Assembly: GCF_007830265.1 (NCBI RefSeq)
Contig: NZ_VLKE01000001.1
Coordinates: 806,001-870,000, forward strand
Direction: 5' to 3'
Length of the DNA stretch: 64,000 nt
From: Micromonospora olivasterospora
GTDB taxonomy: Bacteria > Actinomycetota > Actinomycetes > Mycobacteriales > Micromonosporaceae
In this document: in pieces, positions 54,835 through 64,000 of the stretch
How positions within the stretch are numbered: the first letter of the stretch is position 1
How the letters are laid out: each line of letters begins with the position of its first letter
Position numbers and translations under genes: made by a program
The notes under the pieces: generated by a model
What the model was told of the DNA's origin: nothing
Databases searched by the model: none
Seen by the model: only the letters and a program-made list of their open reading frames with translations

Positions 54835-55596
54835 GGGGCGCCTCGGCGACGGCCTGCGGCTGGCGCTCACCACGTTCAGCACGCTGCCGGTGCGCGGCGG
54901 CCGGGTGGACCGGGCCGCGGCGGGCGCCGCGATGGCGCTCGCCCCGGCCGTCGGTGCGCTGCTCGGCGCGGCGCTCGCCGGGGCGCTGCTGGCCCTGGCG
55001 TCCGTCACGGCGCCGCTGGTCGCGGCCGGGGTGACGGTCGGCGTCGGCGCCCTGCTCACCCGGGGGCTGCACCTGGACGGGCTGGCCGACACCGTCGACG
55101 CGCTCGGCTCGTACCGGCGGGGGGCGGCGGCACTGGAGATCATGAAGAAGCCGGACGTGGGCCCCTTCGGAGTGGTCGCGCTGGTGGTCGTACTGCTGGT
55201 GCAGGCCGCCGCGCTCGCGGAGCTGGCGGCCGGGCCGTGGCCGGCGACGCTCGCGGCCGTGGTGGCGGCCACGGCGGCCGGCCGGCTCGGGGTGACCGTG
55301 GCCTGCCGGCGGGGGTGCCGGCGGCCCGCCCGGACGGGCTCGGCGCGCTGGTCGCCGGCACCGTCGGGCCGCCCGCGGTGGCCCTCGGCGCGGCCGCCGT
55401 CGCGCTCGTCGCCGTGGCCGCCGTGCCGGGCCGGCCGTGGCAGGGGCCGGCCGCCGTGCTCGCCGCCCTCGCCGTCGCGGTGCTGCTGCTGCGGCACGTG
55501 GTACGCCGCCTCGGCGGCGTCACCGGCGACGTGCTCGGCGCGGCGGTGGAGGTGGTCACCACGCTGGTCTACCTGGGTCTGGTGGCGAGCCGCTGA
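54824..55596 (+). pseudogene. cobS: Adenosylcobinamide-GDP ribazoletransferase CobS, frameshifted (likely sequencing error)
   Basis: CobS is the membrane enzyme joining the lower ligand to adenosylcobinamide-GDP. The first frame from GTG 54824 has LALTTFSTLPVRGG, TRGLHLDGLADTVDALGSY and IMKKPDVGPFGVVALV, then reaches ATAAGRLGVTVACRRG. The continuation VPAARPDGLGALVAGTVGPP and the C-terminal helices lie in another frame. One G is missing from the run at 55311-55315; restoring it rejoins both parts to 257 residues, the normal length. It overlaps cobUT by 11 bases, so an intact cobalamin operon is expected in the living genome. Confidence 0.88.
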
Positions 55597-55659
55597 CCCT
55601 CGGGCGGCGGGGCGGGTAGCGTTTCGGGCGACAGGGCGGCGTGAGGAGACGGGAGGGCC

Positions 55660-56946
55660 ATGCTCATCACGGACGACTTCCTGCCGGTCCCCGTCCCGGA
55701 GTCGCTCAGCGCGACCTACCTGGTGCCGACGCGGGGGCTGCCGCGGGTCGGTCCGAAGGCCGCCGTCCGGGGGCTGGCCGGCCGGCTCGCCGAGCCGGTG
55801 CACGGGCTGGCGACGCAGATGCTGGACAGCCCGCTGATGAGCGTGGACACCCGGCCGATCGGCGAGTTCCCCGAGCTGCCGCCGGACCTGCTCGCCGCGT
55901 TCGGGGCGAGCGAGGCGCAACTCGACCGGCTCGCCGCGGCCACCCACCTCGTCGTCGTGCAGGCGGAGTACCGGCCGGGCTGGCCGCCGGCGCACGAGTG
56001 GGCGGCGCGTGCGGTGGCCGCCGCGGTCGCCGAGCGCTCCGGCGGGGACGTGGTGGACGTCTTCGGCCTGCAGTTCCTCGACCCGGCGGCGGCGCTGCGG
56101 TCGCTGCCCGACGCGCAGGGGCGGGTTCGCCTGATCGACTGGATCCTCGTGCCGTACTCCTCCGACGCCGACGGGCTGTGGTTCACCACGAAGGGGCTGC
56201 GGCGGTTCGGGCTGCTGGAGCTGCAGACCCAGGGGGTACCCGACCACCTGACCCGGGCCTGGGGCGCGGTGATGACCGGGGCGGCCCGGCGGCTGCTGCG
56301 GGAGTGGACCGACGGTCTGGCCGGCGAGGAGGTGCCCGCGTTCGTGCAGCTGCCGGTGCTCGCCACGGTCACCGGGCACGACATCGCGGTGGCGTACGGC
56401 AACCCGGAGCAGCACGGGGCGACCGCGCCGGTGCTGCTGCGGTTGGAACTGGACCCGGCGACCGACCCGGAGGCGGACTCGTTCCTGAGCCTGCGCCCGC
56501 CGCCCGGGCACCCGGGGCCGGCCGGCCGGTACTTCGCCGCGGCCTGCGCCACCCTGTTCGCCGGCATCCAGCCGGACGTCCGCTACACCCGCCCCGGGGA
56601 CGCGATGAGCAGGGCGATCGCCACCGCCCGGGCCGGCCTGGACGACGTCCGGGCCCGGTTCCTGGCCGGCGCGCTGCCGCCGGAGTCGCAGCTCGTCGTC
56701 AAGTACGGCCTGCCCGGCGACGACGGACCCGAGTACGTCTGGGCCGGCGTGGCCTCGTGGGACTCCCCGGAGCGGATCACGGGCGCCAGCGCCAGCGACG
56801 CCGCCAACGACCCGAGCGTCCGGATCGGCTCCCCGGTGGTGGTCGAGGCGGCCGACGTCGTCGACTGGGCAGTCCTCGACGGCACAGGCGTGATCGAGGG
56901 CGGCTGGACGCAGGCCGTCCTGGACGCCGGCGAATCCCCCGCCTGA
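55660..56946 (+). CDS. DUF2314 domain protein
   Basis: A 428-residue cytoplasmic protein. The C-terminal 90 residues match DUF2314: YVWAGVASWDSPERITG, PVVVEAADVVDWAVLDG and IEGGWTQAVLD. The N-terminal 330 residues are a mixed alpha/beta region (MLITDDFLPVPVPESLSATYLVP, THLVVVQAEYRPGWPP, IDWILVPYSSDADGLWFTTKGL) that I do not recognise. The ATG at 55660 has GGAGGG about 7 bp upstream. It is 63 bp after cobS but has no obvious link to cobalamin. Function unknown. Confidence 0.8.
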   Translation: MLITDDFLPVPVPESLSATYLVPTRGLPRVGPKAAVRGLAGRLAEPVHGLATQMLDSPLMSVDTRPIGEFPELPPDLLAAFGASEAQLDRLAAATHLVVVQAEYRPGWPPAHEWAARAVAAAVAERSGGDVVDVFGLQFLDPAAALRSLPDAQGRVRLIDWILVPYSSDADGLWFTTKGLRRFGLLELQTQGVPDHLTRAWGAVMTGAARRLLREWTDGLAGEEVPAFVQLPVLATVTGHDIAVAYGNPEQHGATAPVLLRLELDPATDPEADSFLSLRPPPGHPGPAGRYFAAACATLFAGIQPDVRYTRPGDAMSRAIATARAGLDDVRARFLAGALPPESQLVVKYGLPGDDGPEYVWAGVASWDSPERITGASASDAANDPSVRIGSPVVVEAADVVDWAVLDGTGVIEGGWTQAVLDAGESPA

Positions 56947-56984
56947 CCCGCCGCCCTTCCAGCGCACCCGCCCGGCAGCCGGCC

Positions 56985-57145
<161 letters not shown>

Positions 57146-57147
57146 GA

Positions 57148-57205
57148 CGATCAAGAGATTTGCGTCAACGGGAGCGCCGTTCCTGACGCATTCTTCTTGA
57201 TCACC
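57148..57205. repeat. Dispersed inverted-repeat element (family B, copy 2)
   Basis: Arms GATCAAGAGATTTGCGTCA and TGACGCATTCTTCTTGATC pair around an inner AACGG-GAGCG-CCGTT hairpin. The outer arms share the GATCAAGAG...TTGCG core with the copy at 29539-29598. It lies between the convergent DUF2314 and gcvT genes. Confidence 0.85.
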
Positions 57206-57315
57206 GGGGCGGGCGGGGGCCCGGGGCCGGGGCGGGGCCCGGGGCCGGGGCCGGGGCCCGGCACCGGGGCCGGGGCGGGGGCCCGGCACCGGGGCCGGGG
57301 CGGGGGCCCGGCACC
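57205..57315. repeat. CCGGGGC-type GC-rich tandem repeats
   Basis: Imperfect direct repeats of GGGGCCGGGGCGGGGGCCCGGCACC-like units, shown here as a pattern of CCGGGG and GGCCCGGCACC blocks repeated about three times. Non-coding, and likely hard to sequence. Confidence 0.8.
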
Positions 57316-57326
57316 GGGATCGGCGG

Positions 57327-58456
57327 TTACTTGACCGAGGGCTGCACGAAGGGGGGGCGGGTGAGACGCATCGGGGCGCGGCGGCCGCGGATGTCGACCT
57401 CGACCGTCGCGTCGTCGGCCAGGCCGGCCGCGGTGTCCACGAGGGCCAGGGCGATGCCGAGCTTGCGGGTCGGCGAGAAGGTGCCGCTGGTGACCGTGCC
57501 GACGGCCTGCTCACCCGCGTACACGGTCATGCCGGCGCGCGGGATCGCCCGGTCGACGGCCTCCAGGCCGCGCAGCGTACGCCGGGGGCCGGCCGCCTTC
57601 TCGGCGAGCAGCGCGTCGCGGCCCAGAACGCCGGCTTGCCCCAGCCGACGGCCCAGCCCGCGCGGGCCTGCACCGGGGTGATGTCCGGCGACAGGTCCTG
57701 CCCGTGCAGCGGGTACCCCATCTCGGTGCGCAGCGTGTCCCGCGCGCCCAGCCCGCACGCCCGGAGCTCGAAGCCCTCCCCCGCGGCGAACAGCGCGTCC
57801 CAGACCGCGACGGCGTGCTCGGCCGGCACCACCAGCTCGTAGCCCAGCTCGCCGGTGTAGCCGGTGCGGCAGACGGTCAGGTCGGCCCCGGCCAGGGTGG
57901 CGGGCCGGAAGCTCATGTAGCCGTGGTCGGTGGGCAGGCCCAGCGCGTCGAGCAGCTCCGCCGAGCGCGGCCCCTGCACGGCCAGCACCGCGTACGCCTC
58001 GTGTTCGTCGGTGACGACCACGTGCTCCGGGGCGGCGGCGCGCAGCCGGCGCACCACCTCGGCGGTGTTCGCGGCGTTCGGGATGAGGAAGACGTGGTCG
58101 GAGGCGTACAGGTAGGCGATGATGTCGTCCACCACGCCGCCGGTGGCGTCGTCACAGCACAGCGTGTACTGCGCGCCGCCCGGGGCGATCCGGCCGAGGT
58201 CGTTGGTCAGGCACGCGTTGACGAAGTCCGCGGCCCCCGGCCCGGCCACCCGCGCCTTGCCCAGGTGCGACACGTCGAACACGCCGACCCCGGCGCGAAC
58301 CGCCGCGTGTTCCTTGAGCACCCCGCCCCCGGCGTACTCCAGCGGCATCTCCCAACCGCCGAACGGGGCGAACTTGGCGCCGAGGGCGGCGTGCCGCTCG
58401 TGCAGCGGGGAACGGCGCAGTCGGATCGCGGCGGCGCCGGAGGTCACGTCGGTCAT
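57327..58456 (-). pseudogene. gcvT: Aminomethyltransferase (glycine cleavage T protein), frameshifted (likely sequencing error)
   Basis: GcvT takes the aminomethyl group from the H protein to tetrahydrofolate. From ATG 58456 the frame shows [58 protein letters not shown] and [20 protein letters not shown]. After KPAFW the frame breaks at 57622-57624, where one base is missing from a G run (CCC on the plus strand). The rest ([39 protein letters not shown]) continues in another frame to a normal end. Restoring one base gives 376 residues. Confidence 0.88.
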
Positions 58457-58619
58457 GGGTGGCAACTTACCGGCCCTTGAACGGCTGGTTAGCATCGGCG
58501 GGACCCTGCCGGCGGCGTTCGGCGGGACAGCCAATCATCCGGCGGGTAGGTTGCCGCCGGAGACCTTCATCGCCGGTACGCGACGACGCGTCCGGCCCGG
58601 CCCGCCCGGAGTTGCCTCA

Positions 58620-60191
58620 GTGACATCGCCCAGCACCACCCTCAGTCTGGTCGACACCGACCCCGCCGAACTCGCCGTCGACGCGATCGTGATCGGCCTC
58701 TACAGCCAGAGCGGGGAGCAGGCTGCCGATGCCGGCCCCGCCGGCGCGCTGCTGCTGGCCAGCGGCGCCGAGAGCATCGCCGCGGCCTTCGACGGCAAGC
58801 TCACCGAAACGCTGGCGCTACTCGGCGCGACCGGCGCCCCGGGTGAGGTCGTCAAGCTGGCAACCCTGGGCACGGTCACCGCCCCGGTCGTCGTCGCGGT
58901 CGGGCTCGGCGGCGAGCCGACCGGCGCCGCCCCCGCGCCGGAGGCCCTGCGCCGGGCGGCCGGGTCGGCCGTGCGGGCCCTGGCCGGGGCGCGCCGGGTG
59001 GCGCTGAGCCTGCCGCTGCCCGACGACGCCGACGCGGCGGCCGCGCTGCGGGCGGTCGCCGAGGGCGCGCTGCTCGGCGGGTACCGCTTCGCCGGCTACA
59101 AGACGCGGCCGCAGCCGGCTCGGCGGGAGCCGGTGGCCGAGGTGCTGGTCGCCGTCCCCGACGCGGGCGACGCGAGCGCCCAGGCCGAGGTGACCCGGGC
59201 GCAGGCCGTGACGAACGCGGTCCGGCTCACCCGGGACTGGGTGAACACCGCTCCGAACCTGCTGCGCCCGCCGGCGTTCGCCGACGCGGTGGCCGAGGCC
59301 GCCCGCGAGGCGGGGCTGGGCGTCGAGGTGCTGGACGAGGCGGCTCTGGCGGCCGGCGGCTACGGCGGCATCCTCGCCGTCGGCCAGGGCTCGGAGGCCC
59401 CGCCGCGCCTGGTCAAGCTGACCTACACCCCGGAGGGCGGCGGCAACGGCAAGCGGGTCGCGCTGGTCGGCAAGGGCATCACCTTCGACACGGGCGGCGT
59501 CTCGATCAAGCCCGCGCAGGGCATGTGGGAGATGAAGTCCGACATGGGCGGCGCGGCGGCCGTCGGCGCCGCCATGCTGGCGATCGCCGCGCTGAAGCCG
59601 TCGGTCGCGGTGACCGGGTACCTGCCGATGGCCGAGAACATGCCGTCCGGCACCAGCTACCGGCCGGGCGACGTGATCAGCATGTACAACGGCAAGCAGG
59701 TGGAGGTGCTCAACACCGACGCCGAGGGCCGGATGGTCCTCGCCGACGCCATCGCCCGGGCCTGCGAGGACGGCACCGACTACCTGTTCGAGACCTCCAC
59801 CCTGACCGGCGGGCAGGTCATCTCGCTGGGCAAGCGGATCGCCGGCGTGATGGGCACCCCGGAGCTGTGTGAGCGGGTGAAGGCCGCCGGCGAGGCCACC
59901 GGCGAGCCGGCCTGGCCGATGCCGCTGCCGGACGACGTGCGCAAGGGCATGGACTCCGACGTCGCCGACATCTCGCAGGTCAACGCCGGCATGGACCGGG
60001 CGGGCCACATGCTCCAGGGCGGGGTCTTCCTGCGCGAGTTCGTCACGGACGACGTGGCCTGGGCGCACATCGACATCGCCGGCCCGAGCTACCACTCGGG
60101 CGAGGCGACCGGCTACTGGACCAAGGGCGGCACGGGCGTCCCGGTCCGCACCCTGGTCCACCTGGTCGAGGACATCGCGGCGAACGCCTGA
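58620..60191 (+). CDS. pepA: Leucyl aminopeptidase (M17 family)
   Basis: A 523-residue two-zinc aminopeptidase trimming N-terminal residues. The N-terminal macro-like domain (about 1-190) is followed by the catalytic domain. The latter has VGKGITFDTGGVSIKP (Lys and Asp), MKSDMGGAAAV (Asp), the family signature NTDAEGRMVLAD (Asp, Glu, Arg), and HIDIAGPSYHSGEATGYWTKGGTGVPVRTL at the end, given here as its separate parts. GTG at 58620 has CGGAG upstream. It is divergent from gcvT and near lpdA/sucB, as in mycobacteria (pepB) and Streptomyces. Confidence 0.95.
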   Translation: MTSPSTTLSLVDTDPAELAVDAIVIGLYSQSGEQAADAGPAGALLLASGAESIAAAFDGKLTETLALLGATGAPGEVVKLATLGTVTAPVVVAVGLGGEPTGAAPAPEALRRAAGSAVRALAGARRVALSLPLPDDADAAAALRAVAEGALLGGYRFAGYKTRPQPARREPVAEVLVAVPDAGDASAQAEVTRAQAVTNAVRLTRDWVNTAPNLLRPPAFADAVAEAAREAGLGVEVLDEAALAAGGYGGILAVGQGSEAPPRLVKLTYTPEGGGNGKRVALVGKGITFDTGGVSIKPAQGMWEMKSDMGGAAAVGAAMLAIAALKPSVAVTGYLPMAENMPSGTSYRPGDVISMYNGKQVEVLNTDAEGRMVLADAIARACEDGTDYLFETSTLTGGQVISLGKRIAGVMGTPELCERVKAAGEATGEPAWPMPLPDDVRKGMDSDVADISQVNAGMDRAGHMLQGGVFLREFVTDDVAWAHIDIAGPSYHSGEATGYWTKGGTGVPVRTLVHLVEDIAANA

Positions 60192-60215
60192 CGCCGCTCG
60201 AGCTCGGCGCAGACT

Positions 60216-60261
60216 CACGGAGAGAGTGGCCATTCCGCGCGGAATGGTCACTCTCTCCGTG
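60216..60261. terminator. Large bidirectional hairpin terminator
   Basis: A 23-bp inverted repeat with a single mismatch, centred on CCGCGCGG (60235-60242), lies between the convergent pepA and the 110-residue gene. Confidence 0.82.
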
Positions 60262-60296
60262 CAACAGGGCACGCCCGCATACGCGTACGGGCGTGT

Positions 60297-60629
60297 TCAG
60301 TACAGCTCGGGGCGGCGCTTGCGGCGCTCGTTGTAGTCGCGCATGCGCTGGGGATACCCCATGAGTCGCACGTCGTAGACCGGGATGGCCAGGCGGTGGG
60401 CGAAGCGACGGGCGCCCTCCGGGCCGTCGATGCGGCGGCGGGTCCACTCCCCGTCGTCGGCGATCAGGATGACCGTCGTCTCGGTGACCGTGGTCCGCGG
60501 CTCGATGTACGCCTCGACGCCCCGCCGGGTCCGGACGAAGTTCTCCAGGTGGTCGAGATCGGCGCGGTCGGCCGGCCGGTCGCCGCCCGCCGGGCGCGCC
60601 TGCTTGCGTCGTCGTCGGAACAGCGCCAC
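60297..60629 (-). CDS. Conserved actinobacterial hypothetical protein
   Basis: A 110-residue basic protein. It starts with an Arg cluster (VALFRRRRKQARP). A small alpha/beta domain follows (LENFVRTRRGVEAYIEP, TETTVILIADDGEWTRRRIDG, FAHRLAIPVYDVRLMGYPQRM), and the tail is RKRRPELY. GTG at 60629 is preferred because GGGGGGA lies 7 bp upstream; the ATG at 60644 has no ribosome site. Similar proteins sit beside lpdA in related actinomycetes. Function unknown. It is divergent from lpdA. Confidence 0.78.
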   Translation of the reverse strand: MALFRRRRKQARPAGGDRPADRADLDHLENFVRTRRGVEAYIEPRTTVTETTVILIADDGEWTRRRIDGPEGARRFAHRLAIPVYDVRLMGYPQRMRDYNERRKRRPELY

Positions 60630-60804
60630 CGACCGTCCCCCCATGTCCGTCATCGAAGAGCATGGCAAGCGTACGTGCCGGAGACGTGTCGTTGGGCACC
60701 TCACTACGCGTCCGGTGCGGGGTGGTGACAAGATGACCGAGGTGGGGGCGGCCACTGTCACCCGCCGTGACCCCCGATGCAGCGACGCGACCTGGGAGTT
60801 GGAC

Positions 60805-62196
60805 GTGAGCGAGCCGAACGACGCAACCTTCGACATCGTCATCCTCGGAGGTGGTAGCGGCGGCTACGCGACCGCGCTGCGTGCCGCCCAGCTGAACCTG
60901 TCGGTCGCGCTGATCGAGAAGGGCAAGCTCGGCGGGACCTGCCTGCACAACGGCTGCATCCCCACCAAGGCGCTGCTGCACGCCGCCGAGATCGCCGACC
61001 AGACCCGCGAGTCGGAGCAGTTCGGCGTCAAGGCCGAGCTGGTCGGCATCGACATGGCCGGGGTCAACGCGTACAAGGACGGGGTCATCTCCCGCCTCTA
61101 CAAGGGCCTGCAGGGCCTGGTGGGCGGTTCCAAGAACATCACGTTCGTGGCGGGCGCCGGCAAGCTGGTCGCGCCGAACGCCGTCGAGGTCGACGGCAAG
61201 CGGTACACCGGCCGCAACGTCGTGCTGGCCTCCGGCTCGTACGCGAAGAGCCTGCCCGGCCTGGAGGTCGACGGCGAGCGGGTCATCACCAGCGACCACG
61301 CGCTGACGCTGGACCGGGTCCCGTCCTCCGCGATCGTGCTCGGTGGCGGCGTCATCGGCGTCGAGTTCGCCAGCGTGTGGAAGTCCTTCGGCGTCGACGT
61401 GACCATCATCGAGGCGCTGCCCCGCCTGGTCGCCGCCGAGGACGAGGAGTCGTCGAAGGCGCTGGAGCGGGCGTTCCGCAAGCGGAAGATCAACTTCAAG
61501 GTCGGCAAGCCGTTCGAGAAGGTCGAGAAGACCGAGAACGGCGTGCGGGTGACCATCGCCGGCGGCGAGACCGTCGAGGCCGAGCTGCTGCTGGTCGCCG
61601 TCGGCCGCGGCCCGAACACCGCCAACCTCGGGTACGAGGAGCAGGGCGTCAGGATGGACCGCGGCTACGTGCTGACCGACGAGCGGCTGCGCACCAGCGT
61701 GCCGAACGTCTACGCCGTCGGCGACATCGTGCCCGGCCTCCAGCTCGCCCACCGCGGCTTCCAGCAGGGCATCTTCGTGGCCGAGGAGATCGCCGGCAAC
61801 AACCCGGCCGTGATCGACGAGGCCGGCGTCCCGCGGGTCACCTACTGCGAGCCGGAGCTGGCATCGGTCGGCCTGACCGAGGCGAAGGCCAAGGAGCAGT
61901 ACGGCGCCGACAAGGTCAAGAGCTACAACTACAACCTGGGCGGCAACGGCAAGAGCCAGATCCTCAAGACGGCCGGCTTCGTGAAGCTGGTCCGGGTGGA
62001 GGACGGCCCGGTGGTCGGCGTGCACATGGTCGGCGCCCGGGTCGGTGAGCTGATCGGCGAGGCGCAGCTCATCTACAACTGGGAGGCGTACCCGGCCGAG
62101 GTGGCGCAGCTCGTGCACGCCCACCCGACGCAGAACGAGGCCCTGGGCGAGGCGCACCTGGCCCTCGCCGGCAAGCCGCTGCACGCGCACGCCTGA
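60805..62196 (+). CDS. lpdA: Dihydrolipoyl dehydrogenase (E3)
   Basis: A 463-residue FAD flavoprotein that reoxidises the lipoyl groups of 2-oxoacid dehydrogenases with NAD+. Features in order are the FAD Rossmann motif [18 protein letters not shown], the redox disulfide [15 protein letters not shown] (CxxxxC), the NAD motif [16 protein letters not shown], the FAD Asp segment [11 protein letters not shown], and the C-terminal catalytic His in [14 protein letters not shown] at 60805 has GGGAG upstream. The E2 gene follows after 73 bp, so the two form one functional unit. Confidence 0.95.
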   Translation: MSEPNDATFDIVILGGGSGGYATALRAAQLNLSVALIEKGKLGGTCLHNGCIPTKALLHAAEIADQTRESEQFGVKAELVGIDMAGVNAYKDGVISRLYKGLQGLVGGSKNITFVAGAGKLVAPNAVEVDGKRYTGRNVVLASGSYAKSLPGLEVDGERVITSDHALTLDRVPSSAIVLGGGVIGVEFASVWKSFGVDVTIIEALPRLVAAEDEESSKALERAFRKRKINFKVGKPFEKVEKTENGVRVTIAGGETVEAELLLVAVGRGPNTANLGYEEQGVRMDRGYVLTDERLRTSVPNVYAVGDIVPGLQLAHRGFQQGIFVAEEIAGNNPAVIDEAGVPRVTYCEPELASVGLTEAKAKEQYGADKVKSYNYNLGGNGKSQILKTAGFVKLVRVEDGPVVGVHMVGARVGELIGEAQLIYNWEAYPAEVAQLVHAHPTQNEALGEAHLALAGKPLHAHA

Positions 62197-62269
62197 TCGA
62201 GAACTGATACCCGCGGCGTCCGGCGGCAGACGGGCGAGATGCACCAGGGAACGAAGGAGTCTTAGAGAG

Positions 62270-64000
62270 ATGCCGGTATCGGTCACCATGCCTCGGCTCG
62301 GCGAGAGCGTCACCGAGGGCACCGTCACCCGCTGGCTCAAGCAGGAGGGTGACACCGTCGAGGTCGACGAGCCGCTGCTCGAGGTCTCGACCGACAAGGT
62401 CGACACCGAGATCCCGTCGCCGGCGGCGGGCGTGCTGAGCCGGATCGTGGTGGGCGAGGACGAGACCGCCGAGGTCGGCAGCGAGCTGGCGGTCATCGCC
62501 GGCGAGGGCGAGCCGGCGGGCGGTGGCGCGGCCCCGCAGCAGGAGGAGCCGGCCGCCGAGGCCGCCCAGGCCGCGGCCGAGCCGCAGGCCGAGGCGGAGC
62601 AGCCGGCCGTGCAGGAGCCGGCCCCGGCGGCCCCGGCGACCCCGGCCCCGGCCCCGGCGGGCCAGGGCACCCCGGTGAAGATGCCGGCACTCGGCGAGAG
62701 CGTCACCGAGGGTACGGTCACCCGCTGGCTCAAGCAGGTCGGCGACACCGTCGAGGTCGACGAGCCGCTGCTCGAGGTCTCCACCGACAAGGTCGACACC
62801 GAGATCCCGTCGCCGGTCGCCGGCACGCTGCTGGAGATCAAGGTCGCCGAGGACGAGACCGCGGCGGTCGGCGCGGACCTGGCGATCGTCGGCGCGGCCG
62901 GCGCCGCCCCGGCGGAGCAGCCGGCGCCGAAGCCCGAGCCGACGGCGGCGGCCCGGCGCCGAAGCCCGAGCCGAAGGCGGCGGCCCCGGCGCCGAAGCCC
63001 GAGCCGAAGGCGGCGGCCCCGGCGCCGAAGCCGCAGGTTGAGGCCCCGGCCCCGAAGGTCGAGGAGCCGACCCCGGGCGTGTCGTACAACGAGCCGGCGG
63101 CGGAGGCCGAGACGGCGGCCCGGCCCGCGCAGGCCGAGCGGCAGGCGACCCCGGCGGCGCCGACGGCCGCCCCGCAGCGCCCGGCGCCCGCGCAGGGCGG
63201 CGGCGAGGAGGCGGCCGGCTACGTGACCCCGCTGGTACGCAAGCTCGCCAGCGAGCACGGCGTGGACCTGTCCGCCGTGCGGGGCACCGGCGTCGGCGGC
63301 CGGATCCGCAAGCAGGACGTGCTGGAGGCGGCGGAGCGGGCCAAGGCCGCGAAGGCCGCGCCTGCACCGGCCGCCCAGCCGGCCGCCGCGGCGGCCCCGC
63401 CAAGCCGGCCGCGAAGCCGCAGCCGAGCGCGAAGCGCGGCACCACCGAGAAGCTGCCCCGGATCCGCGCGGTCATCGCCAAGCGGATGCAGGAGTCGCTG
63501 CACGAGATGGCGCAGCTCACCACGGTGGTCGAGGTGGACGTCACCAAGGTCGCCAAGCTGCGGGCCCGGGCCAAGGACTCGTTCCAGCAGCGGCACGGCG
63601 TGAAGCTGTCGTTCCTGCCGTTCTTCGCCCTGGCGGCCGTCGAGGCGCTGCAGGCGTACCCGATCGTCAACGCCAGCATGGACCTGGACGCCGGCTCGAT
63701 CACCTACCCCGACGCCGAGCACCTGGGCATCGCGGTGGACACCGAGCGCGGCCTGATGGTGCCGGTGATCCACAACGCCGGTGACCTCAACCTGGGCGGG
63801 CTGGCCAAGCGGATCGCCGACCTGGCCGACCGCACCCGGACCAACAAGATCAGCCCGGACGAGATCGCCGGGGCGACCTTCACCCTGACCAACACCGGCA
63901 GCCGGGGCGCCCTCTTCGACACCCCGATCGTGCCGAGCCCGCAGTCGGCGATGCTCGGCACGGGTGCCGTGGTCAAGCGGCCGGTCGTGGTGAACGACCC
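62270..64000 (+). pseudogene. sucB: 2-oxoglutarate/pyruvate dehydrogenase E2 component (dihydrolipoyl acyltransferase), two frameshifts, 3' end outside window
   Basis: E2 core enzyme of the 2-oxoacid dehydrogenase complexes. Two lipoyl domains, each with the lipoyl-lysine motif [12 protein letters not shown], are followed by Ala/Pro linkers. The peripheral-subunit-binding domain ([35 protein letters not shown]) and the start of the catalytic domain ([40 protein letters not shown]) come next. Two one-base losses break the frame, both in C runs: 62952-62954 and 63395-63398. Restoring them gives a normal DlaT/SucB. Its catalytic HxxxD end lies beyond 64000. It follows lpdA. Confidence 0.9.

Noticed and set aside
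52522..56967. A 1481-codon open frame on the minus strand
   Set aside because: It is the antisense shadow of cobUT, cobS and the DUF2314 gene; high GC keeps the frame open and no motif is visible.
60043..63258. A 1071-codon minus-strand frame
   Set aside because: It is antisense to lpdA and sucB, with repetitive Arg/Gly-rich translation and no domain.

Overview
The window is very GC-rich actinobacterial DNA. It uses GTG/TTG starts often, has tightly overlapping genes and its proteins are rich in Ala, Pro and Arg. Gene content and protein style point to Micromonosporaceae (Micromonospora or a close relative); this is inference from recognised proteins, not a database match. No tRNA, rRNA, CRISPR array, prophage or biosynthetic gene cluster was seen.

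Much of the window follows an old actinobacterial core neighbourhood that I know from the Mycobacterium tuberculosis Rv2185c-Rv2215 region: SRPBCC protein, fadD, pimB, DEDDh exonuclease/GIY-YIG protein, trpD, ctaE-qcrCAB, ctaC-ctaF, adenosine-kinase-like PfkB, erpA, glycerate kinase, cobT, cobS, gcvT, pepA/pepB and the E2 gene sucB/dlaT. Lineage-specific genes are interleaved.

Layout. 1-3.9 kb (minus): partial flavin monooxygenase, EEP-family hydrolase, ROK glucokinase, small Cys-motif protein, SRPBCC protein. 4-11.1 kb (plus): acyl-CoA ligase, two-component pair, SAM methyltransferase overlapping a GGDEF-EAL protein. 11.2-15.5 kb (mostly minus): PimB-type mannosyltransferase, M48 protease, NYN-domain protein. 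15.6-21.2 kb (plus): exonuclease/GIY-YIG fusion, RelA/SpoT homologue, NUDIX, NDP-sugar pyrophosphorylase, Lrp-type RAM protein. 21.3-31.1 kb: respiratory block (qcrCAB, ctaE, ctaG, ctaF, ctaC) with a lone receiver and a frameshifted trpD. 31.3-34.4 kb: cysteine desulfurase, TusA and an IS110-family element. 34.4-40.9 kb: adoK, erpA, glycerate kinase, nadA, murA (MurA2 type), DUF3043 protein. 41-43.3 kb: a damaged three-gene ABC exporter operon. 43.4-48.4 kb: a giant proline-rich WG-repeat protein. 48.5-52.6 kb: aldo/keto reductase, site-2 protease, Ser/Thr kinase. 52.7-64 kb: cobU-cobT fusion, cobS, DUF2314 protein, gcvT, pepA, lpdA, sucB (cut by the window end).

Two patterns stand out. First, eight reading-frame breaks, nearly all one base in C or G runs, hit otherwise intact genes, several of them housekeeping (trpD, cobS, gcvT, sucB twice, a WG-repeat gene twice, one ABC permease). 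This looks more like sequencing error than decay. The truncated ABC ATPase is different and looks like a true deletion. Second, almost every convergent gene junction carries a long palindrome, several belonging to recurring dispersed families that probably act as two-way terminators. I did not find a convincing new defence or biosynthetic system.
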